64,000 bases of DNA. It comes from Mauremys mutica. Taxonomy: Eukaryota; Chordata; Testudines; Geoemydidae. This document shows, in pieces, positions 55,166-64,000 of this stretch (position 1 is its first letter; every line of letters starts with the position of its first letter). The translations under genes were made by a program, and so were the position numbers. The notes beneath the pieces were generated by a model that saw only the letters and a list, made by a program, of their open reading frames with translations, did no database searches and was not told the origin of the DNA. Location of the stretch: assembly GCF_020497125.1 (NCBI RefSeq), contig NC_059084.1, positions 8,397,501 to 8,461,500 on the forward strand, in the 5' to 3' direction.

Positions 55166-56942
55166 TGAGACTCCGCACCCTCATCTGAAGTTTGTTTATT
55201 CAGAATATAAACAACCATGAGAATTAATGAAGTCTATTAAGACATATTATTTATAGATTTCAAGGTACATAGTATCTGGGGGCACCTTACAAAGATTAAA
55301 GCAAAAAAAAAATCCCAAGTCTGTGAAGTAACTATAAACAACATGCCCTCCCTCTGTGTAATTATGTTATAGTCTGTAATACACTGGCACCTAATTAAAG
55401 AAAATATTAAAATGCAAACATGTAATAAATATGCTGCAGCTATTTATGTATTTAAACCACTGGGAAATAAAATGATTACATTATGATGAATGTAATCAAG
55501 ACACTGAGTAAGTGATATTAATTCACAACTACAGTAAGTAACATGAGGCTGTATTTGTTTTAAAAAGATTCATTTTAATGCTAACATTGCTAGCTGTCAA
55601 GATGCCTGGAAGAAACGTGTAGAATAGGAAGCAGACAATAACATACTGGGGGTTAAACATTTAAAAATATTTGCAGTTTTAATTTAAAGTTTTCATTGTG
55701 CATTACATATTTTCACTTAATTAAAAAAATCTTTTCAGCATCTTAATTATTACATATATTTATCATACGTAGTTTATATTTATTCTAAAATGCATGCAGT
55801 TTTTTTGGCTATATTTACTCCATATTGTAGTAGGATTCTGACACTGAAATCTCGTTAAACCAGAGAATATATTAAAAACAATTCTGACAGACATGCTTGT
55901 TGAGAATATTGTTTGTAGAATGTCTGAACATCTTTAAACACTCAGAGATTAGCCACTGCCTAGTGTTGAAATAAAAGAAATAAAACTTAAAGTGTTTTGT
56001 GTAATAAACAAGAGCATTACAGCTACTAAAATATAAAGCAAGTAAAATGTTGGTCAAGATTCTCAGCTGATAGGACCAGGCATTTAGGCCTCAATCCTGC
56101 AAAGATTTAAGCATGCCTGGTACCTTTAGTCATGTGAGTCGTCTTGTCAATGGGACTGTGGTTTAGGCTCATGTACTCGGGACAGCCAGTCGTTCCTGCT
56201 GGTTGTGCTGCTGTGGCTACCCCATATTTGTAGCCTGCTAGGTCAATGAGAGCTAGCACACTTATGTCTCCTTGAGCTGGGAATCTCACCCTCAGCTCCG
56301 AGTGTGAATGTGCCCTTATTCTCTGTTTCTTGGCTGTTTGCACAAATGCAGTAATGTCTGACACGTCCCCTCAAGCTCCATCCCCTTCCCACTCTTTACT
56401 TCCAGTTGATTTTAATAAATACAAATACTTAAGGGACAGTTTCCACAGCTCCCCCGCACTACTTTGGTCAGGGGCTGGCGTGTCGCCGTGACTGAGGAGG
56501 GCAACGCGCTAGATCTGTAATATGCCATCCTTCCTCTAGACAGATGTGTAATGGCTACGAAGCTGAATGAGTACAGGGCTCTGATTAGACTGCGGCTGGG
56601 GGATCGGTGGGGACGTCTGGGAGCCCCTGCCTTGAAAACAAAGGGAAGGGAAGTGTGACCCACGCTTACCAGGAGTCTCTGCCCTCCTCTAGTGGCTACT
56701 CCACATGTAGGAGTTTGACTCTATGGAAACAGGGATCTTTAGCTTCCACAGCAGAGGCTGGTGGTTTTATATCCAGAGGTCCTGGGTTCAACTGCTGACC
56801 TGTGCAGGTGTGTCGTGTTGCACGCGGGGACCTAGTCTACATTTTGAGCTGTGGTGGATCTCTGAAGCTTGGGAGGCATTTGCTAGAGGTACCTGTAAGC
56901 ATGAGACTCCCCACCCGCTGCGCCCCCCAGTGGATTGGTCTG
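55166..56942. other. Intergenic, AT-rich then neutral
   Basis: 55190-56060 is AT-rich without recognised repeats. A small piece near 56090-56160 (tcaatcctgcaaagatttaa) resembles the palindromic repeat at 45070. No gene was seen. Confidence 0.5.
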
Positions 56943-56943
56943 G

Positions 56944-57320
56944 TGTGACGGGTTGGGTCACAGAGACCCCCTTGGGACTGTCACCTGTCATGCTGAAATT
57001 ACTTCTGAGCCTGTTTTCCCTGTCAGCTTGAGTGCCAGCAGTCCTGCTACATGGTTAGAACCGAGCTGAGTGGGCTGGAAACCAAAGCCCAGGGTGGGAG
57101 CTAGAGTCGGAAACCAGGAAGAAGGCTGGAGCCGAGGCAGGACAAGCACAAGAGAAGCCTGCTGCTGCTGTTCTGAGCTGAGGGGAGGCCAGCAGATCAG
57201 GTGGGCTGCCCAATCAGGCGCTCCTGCTGCAACCCAGCTGAGCTCATTAATCGGCCTGCAAGATGGGTTGGCTAGTCCTCAGGCTCATTTGGAGAGAGGT
57301 GCTCAGTCCTGACCCTGGGT
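56944..57320 (+). repeat. Possible LTR-type repeat fragment
   Basis: It starts TGTGACGGGTTGGGTCACAG and continues agacccccttgggactgtca, text I associate with LTR-type repeats in turtle DNA. A G/A-rich stretch with ctgctgctgctgttctgagc follows. The far end and any duplicate copy were not identified. Confidence 0.35.
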
Positions 57321-60300
57321 TATAGAATGAGTCTTGCATTCCTGGGATTGACAGCGCGAGTGAGGAATAAAGTTGTATTTCTGGAGGCTGATGAGGGCCT
57401 GGGTAACAATATATTCAGCCCTTATGTGCGGGACAGTAGCTGCCTCTGTCTTTTGCGGTATCTAAATCTTTGTGAGATTACCTGTGGCATCTCTTTGAGA
57501 CATGGGATCTTCCATCAGCCTGATGGTAGCTTAGTGAGGTCATAGACTTTTAGGGCAGAAGAGGGACCATTAATCAACTACTCTGACCTCCTATGTAACA
57601 CATGCCTGTAGAATATCTCCAGTTGCTCCTGCATTGAGCGCATCACATGCGTTTAACTAAAGTAGATCTAAATGAATGAATTGTGAGCTATGCTATGTTT
57701 ACTACCAAGCTACTTTTTCATCATAGATTTTTCTCTTAGTGAATGGTTGCCAGCTTGCTACTTAGAGATCAATATATTTTATTCACCCTGACAGGCATGT
57801 CATTCTTTCCTATTAGCCGTTTCCATTTTAAAGCCTAATTAAGGTCACCCAATCAGCAGAAGGCTACTTAGAGACAGATTTTTTTTTACTTGCCTAACTA
57901 ATAACTTTGCAAGAGACATACCAAATATTCTGTGTTAGATCTTCCCACTACAGCAGTGTACTGTGACCCAGAAAAGAGTCCAAACATATGCTTCCTCCTA
58001 CTGCAAGGGGAGACTGTACATATGCCAGCAAATACAGATCCAAATAAAGGAAATTACAGATGTGCCCTAGTAATGTGCTCCTGCCAGCTTGAGAAATGGG
58101 AGCTCAAGAAAACCCACTGAAAGATGCTCAGCTTTGATTCGCTCCTGTAGCCTGAATTGCTTCCCTCAGATCCAGAAAGGATAAAACGAGATGCATCTCG
58201 CACAGTCTTCCTCCGTTGTCTTTTTTCCCCAATGCAGTTTAGCTCAGGTTGGTGTCATATCTGATTTAGTTGTGAATAACTTTAAAATCCTTGGCAGGGC
58301 AAGACGTCTGCTGAACAGATTGTAGGACCTCCACCTACCTCTTGCCTAGATTTAAATCAAACTTCTTTGAATATATTACACCGCAGAGCCATTTGTTCAG
58401 TGCCACTTCCTTCTGTATAGCTTGTGTTTCATCATACAATAAGCTCTCTGAGATATATGGCTGTTGCCCAGAAAAGGAACAATGGACTCTCTGGATCTTG
58501 TCAGGCTGCAGTGAGAAATTGATTTTCAGATGGTTTGATTGAGTCAAAGGTGTAAATGTCACTGTTGTGGGGTTGGGGAGATGATTTCTATCAAATATCA
58601 TTCATTAAGGAATAGAGGTGTTCCCTCCACCCCAAGGGCTTGGCCAATTCACCCCTTTTTATAAACCTTGCCAGGATTATAGCTGGGTTATACAACCCAG
58701 GGAATGACACCTACACTGACATTAACCAGTGCTAGATCGTGTGTGTGTGCGCAGTTTCCATAGTAACAACTTAAGAATGAAACAGATAAGAAATAAAGTT
58801 AGTCTTGGGATTTTTCTTTTCAAGGGAAAGTAAGGGAAGAGAAGGGGTTAAATCAAGAGTGAGTGGTGCACATCCTCCCTTCTCTGCATCAAAACCTGCA
58901 AAGATAATGGATATTCTGCAAAGAGATACACTTAAAAAAAAAAAAGCTTTTAATGTCCCATGTCCTTCATTCCTTAGGGACTTTCTAACAGCATGGGCTG
59001 AAGTTCATGTACATAAAAGGGGCTTGCTCTGCCACTGCACAAAATCAAAAGGCAGAGGCCTCCAAAAAGATGGCGAGATTCAGATGCAACCAGGTCATGT
59101 GCTGATGTACATACTTCTGCTTTCACGTTTCTCTTTGGCTTGGGCCATGTCCCCTGGCTTGCTTTGTCCCCTTGGTTATGCTATATGCGTCACTTGTATA
59201 TGCACACACTGGAGGCGCCTGTGTAATGCAAACACTGTTCTTTTCAGGGGCATTAGCTTCCCTCCCCTCCAGCCCGCAATTTCCTTCTGCGAAAGGCCAG
59301 GATGATTTCAGGAGGATTCTGGAGAGTGTGAGAAAACAACAACCATGTTCGTCTCTACGGTCTCCCAACCGGAATATCTGCCCGCAGGAATCTTTTTTTA
59401 CAGCACGTCCACACTTTGGTCTCCAATTTACACATTATTACTGGGTTTAATTTAGTACGGTGAGATTTACCCAGGCCCCAGAGCAGTGGGAACCTGCACT
59501 GAAATGTCTATAAAGCATGAACCACCTTGTAAAGTAAGGGTGAGAGTCAGGCTGTCACTGGATGGATGCTAAGAGGAGAGTTGGGGCAGCCCTGCAGTAC
59601 TCGGTTCACTAAAAGCTTCTCATGGGAACAGATCCCTGCAGGTTTGCTTGGAGTTCAATAACTCAGGCCTCCATAAGATCCCTTCTCACTCCACAACAAG
59701 AAGCCCCACTGTGCCCTTCTGACTTTAGCTATCTTCGCAGCAGGAGTCCTAGGGTTTATTGGAAGAATCGGCTGTCTGGGAGGGGGAGGGAAACTATTGC
59801 ATTCCAAGAACTGACAAACCAGGCTTGAATTATTAGTACCGGGATTTCATGCTCAATTGAGAAAAAATTCTCCTGGTGTTTCATTATAGATGTAAAGGTA
59901 AGTTTTCAGGTGCTGTGAGGTGCAACCTTCCTGTTGGCATGCATAGTCTGCACTAAAAAAAACCCCATGCAGACAATTTTTGGATGCCTGCAAATGAATT
60001 GCGGGCACAGATATTCACTTTTGGATAGCCGCAGATCAGGCTGTTCGCTGTCCAGATACTATTATTAATTCACAGCTACAGAAGAGAAGCCAGGTTTCTG
60101 AACATGTAGGGTCAGATTTTTGAAAGATTGGCACAACCAGCTGTGCCCATTTAGCCTAAATAACTGGCTGGACTTTCAAAAGAGCTCCAGCCCCCTTTTA
60201 GATACCTTGATGAAGCAGACAGACTTTAAAAAATGCTCAACATCTAGCCCTTCCATTGAGAACTTCTGAAAGTCTCTCCACTTTGCTTAGGAGCCTAAGT

Positions 60301-63300
60301 GGATTTTGGAAACTCGGGCTTCACTTGTGGGTGCTGGGCACTCTTTCAAAATCTGGCTATAAGCGAGTGACCCAAAGCCCATTGAAGTCAGTGGAAGTCT
60401 TTCCATTGACTTCAATGGGTATTGGATCAGACACTTGGTAATCAAAATATTAAAATATCAAAGTTTTTCAAGTTAAGACCATAATTATTAGGCAAGGCTG
60501 CTCTTTGTCTCTGTCTTGATAACTTCCATAGCTTTCCACTTTTGTCCTGATTTCAAAATCATGGGGGCCGTTTGAATCCTACAGGTAGCTTCTGGATCTT
60601 TGCCACCTCTTCTCAACAAGTGGGCGATTTTCCACCTCTTGCCCTGTAACATCCAGAAAAGACACCACAGCTGGGTTCTCCATGAAGCTGAGAGAATTTT
60701 TTCTGCTGATTTTTATTTTTTGGCCTAAACATGTGGAGTCAGGTTGACCAAAATGTTTTGTGAATTGTTTGGGTTGGGGAAAAAACATTTTTTTTAAACG
60801 GTTTTCAATTTACATTTCCGTGTAACACTTGGTTGCATAAAGAAACTGTGATGTGTAAGGCTAAATTCAGAAAGGGCATAAATATGTTACTGCCTGTCAT
60901 GGGGGATAAATATGTTTCCTTCCTCTCTGAGTGCTAATGGAATCTGCTAAAGACTCACTACATCACACCTTCATTAATATTCGTGAGCCTCTCCTGCAGA
61001 TCTGGGGATGGCGCTTAACCTATACTTGTGTCTGGCAGTTCAAATGAAGCCATGTTGGGTGCGTCTCCTCTCTCCTTTTACTTTGGCACTCCCATTGTTC
61101 CATGGGCTCTTCCGCACAAAGTGCTGCTGACAGACAGAGGAGCCGATTGAGAAAGGCGAGCCCGTGGCTGCACAAACCCTTCCAAAGCTGGGATGACATT
61201 TTAAAAGTTCAGGGCATCATAGTGCTAGGCGCTGTACAAATATACAATAAGAGGTGGTCCCTGTACCAAAGAGCTTACAATCGAAAAAGAGAGAGGGTGG
61301 GAGGAAATAAATTGAACAAGGTCAGAGGCAAAACCACTAATAGAACTCAGGTCTCCAGAGCCCTGGTCTACTGCTCAATCTACTGGACCAGGCTGTTTTT
61401 CCTGAAGTGTCTGTGCCTTAGTCATTGTACTGTTATATTAACAATGGCAGGCTGGTGGTCATTTTGGGTACTGCCTGTGCACCACCTGGATTCTTGAGGA
61501 CAGTGACTTCTGCAAGCTCCCTCAATAGCTGCGAAGGTCTTACTCCTGCAATGGAAATTCTCTGTGTCCCCTGAGGATGAAGAGTTGGGTTGTAACCAGA
61601 GTAGACTGGCAGCCATAGTGTGGACGGCCTGCAAACAATTCTAACCTGAGCTCAGTGACTAGGGTGCGTGGATAATTCATTTGATGAGTTTTGCCCTTTT
61701 CTCTGCTCATGAATGGTCAGCGAGCAGACTGCGAGGTTCTCAAATATATTGGTTGTTGGAAGTAATTTGCTGAAGGGGTTCAGAGAGCAATTCTGGGCCT
61801 GTAGATTGTCAGCAAATAGTTTGTGGCAAGTATTTTGCATTCTAGCTGTTTTGTTTGGACACATGTAGGTCCCATGCCATGCTTCTGCTCCCCGATTGGC
61901 TCATTTGTTACGCTTACAATCAGTTTTCATGGGTGAATACTTCAGCTCTGCCCTCAAGACCCACCTCTGCTGTGTTGCCTCCAGGGACAGTTTGGTTGCG
62001 CATCAATGGGAAACAAAGGATTTTATTTACTAACAAAAAATGTCCTTAAAGAATCATCAAGCTGTGCAATAGCTACCCCTGGAATCATTCAATCTTATTT
62101 TCATGGTCTCCTCTCCATTCCCTCTTGTGTTTGTCAAACATACTTGTTGTATCTTGCCTCCAATTAGATTGCCTTTGGGTCAAGGAGTGTCCATTAGTAA
62201 GTGCTTAGCTCAGTGGAGCTGCTGGGCTACAAGATTCTTAAGTGTTTTCCTAACTTTAAGCTTGTGAGTAATCCCAGACAAGTCATGATGGTTAAATACT
62301 GTTGCTGAATCAGAGCGATTATTTGCAGTTATGAATCTAAAATTTACTTTTTGTGCCTATTCTCTAATATTGGCTTAAAATGCACTGTTTTTGGTAATGT
62401 TCCTGCCAGCAAATTCCCTGCTAGAATATTCACAAATAGTGAATGTGAAAAGGGGTACAAGCATAGATGAAATGAGTTCATTTAAAAATTCAAAGACTGT
62501 GACTGCAGTATTCATTTAAGCACTGGGTAATTTCTCTCTGCTCCTCCGTAATTGAATCTGTGAAGTTTGCAAGTGCATTAGTTTTGTGCACCAGAAAAAC
62601 CCACCCTTCCACATTTGAACTTGCAATCAAAGGTTTGTTCTCTCTGACTATTATTTAAATTGTTCTGTCCTCACTTCTGTGTCTTTGCTTCAGCAAATGC
62701 CTTGGTACTGATCTGGGACTGAAATTGCTCTCGTTTAGGCACACTCGTACATGAACTTGTCAGAGGAATAAAGTGTGCTTGTAATTAAATGCCTATCACA
62801 CCTACCTTAACCTCAGTCTTGTTAAGTCAAAGCACTAGAAAAGCCTCGAAGAGACAGGAAAGACTCGTAAATTTGCAACAAGCTTCATTTTGCACCTTGA
62901 AATGCCCTTGATTTGAGAGATCAGTGCTGCTCATGTGGAACAAAACTATATGGAATGTCAAATGCTTTTTATGTAGCATCTGTTTTACATACTGAATTTA
63001 TGTGTGATCATATATTGATGCACATACAAACTAATGTGAAAGTGGCCTCTTTGATATATTAGTCCCTTTACACATGTAGCATATCTAACGTAATTATGAC
63101 ATGCTGTCTTTCTGTGTATATATTACATGGAAAAAGAAAAACTATGAAAAAAGAATGACGAAGTCCATCACCTGAAAGGAAGGAAATGCCAGGATTAAAG
63201 TTGTCTGTGCAACCTTAATTCAGGCCCCTTGTGCATACACATTGTGGTAAAGTCTTCAGTTACACTATCAAATTAGTGATCACATAAACACTTGCTCCCA

Positions 63301-63810
63301 CAAATCTAGAGCTGGGAATAAGGCGCAGAACTCCTGGTTTCCAGTCAATGAGAAAAGCTGTTTTTTAAATAATATTTCCAGATCAGTTGGAAGTGGGCTC
63401 TATGGGAAATCTCACGAAAGCCTGTTCTTGCATGATATCTAACTCACTCTTGAACTACAATGTCTGGTTCGTGCGGAAAAAGTTGAAGTAAGCACCTGGC
63501 TACCAAATTAAACCAAACTTCTGAACACTGACATTCACTCATCACTACAGTTACACGCACTAAGCGTATTTCCCCGTTCATATTGTTTGATTCTCATATG
63601 TTTGTGTGTATTGCACAAGTGAAAATTTGTTAGAATGGAAGGAAAGGGCTACCATCTTGATTTGATTTAAAGAAAGCATTTGTTGCTGGAAGAATTGAAT
63701 GCATAGATTTTGCTAGGGTTTCAAAAACATTCCCATGATAGTCTGTTAACTCTTAAGCACTGTTTTATATCTGAAGCACCAGGTAAAACAGGAAGTTTAA
63801 TCCAAGTTAT
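57321..63810. other. Intergenic, few repeats; candidate conserved non-coding DNA
   Basis: A common sauropsid repeat piece lies near 60110-60370 (tcagatttttgaaagattgg to tttcaaaatctggct), followed by palindromic text 'ttgacttcaatgggt'. An old MIR/L2-like piece is at 61205-61390 (agtgctaggcgctgtacaaa; aaagagcttacaatcg). The 57640-57880 and 62380-63000 parts look unique and AT-rich. No gene was seen. Confidence 0.5.
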
Positions 63811-63853
63811 GGCTTTCCCTGCACAAGCGGCGGAACAAGTTTGGGAAACGCTG
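63811..63853. mobile_element. Solo 3' end of the CAGTGGTT hAT-like MITE
   Basis: It reads ggctttccctgcacaagcgg then cggaacaagtttgggaaacg and ctg, the right end of the family seen intact at 29692 and 39903. The left part is absent, so the copy is truncated. Confidence 0.75.
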
Positions 63854-64000
63854 CCCTTCGGGACAGATTTTCAATATTGCTCCACACCCAGCAGCCCCCA
63901 TTGCTGTCAGGTGGTGAGCAATTTTGCAAATCTGATCCGGACAAAAGCTGAGGCAGTTCATGGCTTGCTCTGTTTGTTGACGGGTTGGATCAGCTCAGTT

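Noticed and set aside
27476..64000. Cadherin-4 (CDH4) 3' exons on the - strand, expected from mammalian gene order
   Set aside because: I looked for the conserved cytoplasmic tail ([20 protein letters not shown] type) and found no matching open frame. The gene probably lies beyond the window.
1..64000. CRISPR array, operon or bacterial mobile system
   Set aside because: The sequence is clearly vertebrate nuclear DNA. No regularly spaced direct repeats of CRISPR type or bacterial genes were seen.

Overview
The window looks like nuclear DNA from a vertebrate, most likely a hidden-necked (cryptodiran) turtle. It contains one multi-exon gene with vertebrate splice sites and a dense layer of sauropsid-type repeats. 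These are CR1 LINE fragments, a tRNA/CR1 SINE of the tortoise Cry I type, DIRS retrotransposon remains, a Penelope-type unit with a hammerhead-like core, Tigger-like and hAT-like MITEs, and old MIR-type SINEs. The turtle assignment rests on my recognition of these repeats and not on a database search.

1-27.5 kb: the 3' part of TAF4, the TFIID subunit, on the + strand. Nine coding exons (567-26100) join in frame into 425 codons, the C-terminal part of the protein. They cover a linker, the histone fold that pairs with TAF12, a charged helical stretch, a basic nuclear-localisation-type motif and the conserved C-terminal helix. The 5' exons and promoter lie before the window. One intron has a GC-AG boundary, one is only 100 bp, and the last is about 12.5 kb. 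The last intron holds two decayed DIRS-type (tyrosine-recombinase) retrotransposons with inverted ends. A 3' UTR of about 1.4 kb follows the stop.

27.5-64 kb: no protein-coding gene that I can support. It is a gene-poor stretch of interspersed repeats and unassigned sequence. Highlights are a head-to-head Penelope-type insertion with 73-nt arms differing at one position and 12-bp target duplications (30.2-30.4 kb), a CR1 LINE carrying a nested MITE (31.8-32.6 kb), several hAT-like MITEs with 8-bp duplications (29.7, 39.9, 51.2, 53.8 kb), and a 1.4-kb unit bounded by two near-identical MITEs inside one perfect 8-bp duplication (52.4-53.8 kb). In mammals the gene beyond the 3' end of TAF4 is CDH4 in convergent orientation; no cadherin exon was seen here. 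The last 8 kb contains little recognisable repeat and could hold conserved non-coding elements.

I found no new gene system. The most unusual items are the composite MITE unit, the hammerhead-type palindrome and the paired DIRS remnants in the TAF4 intron. Element names are from memory of family features, and repeat edges without a stated target duplication are approximate.
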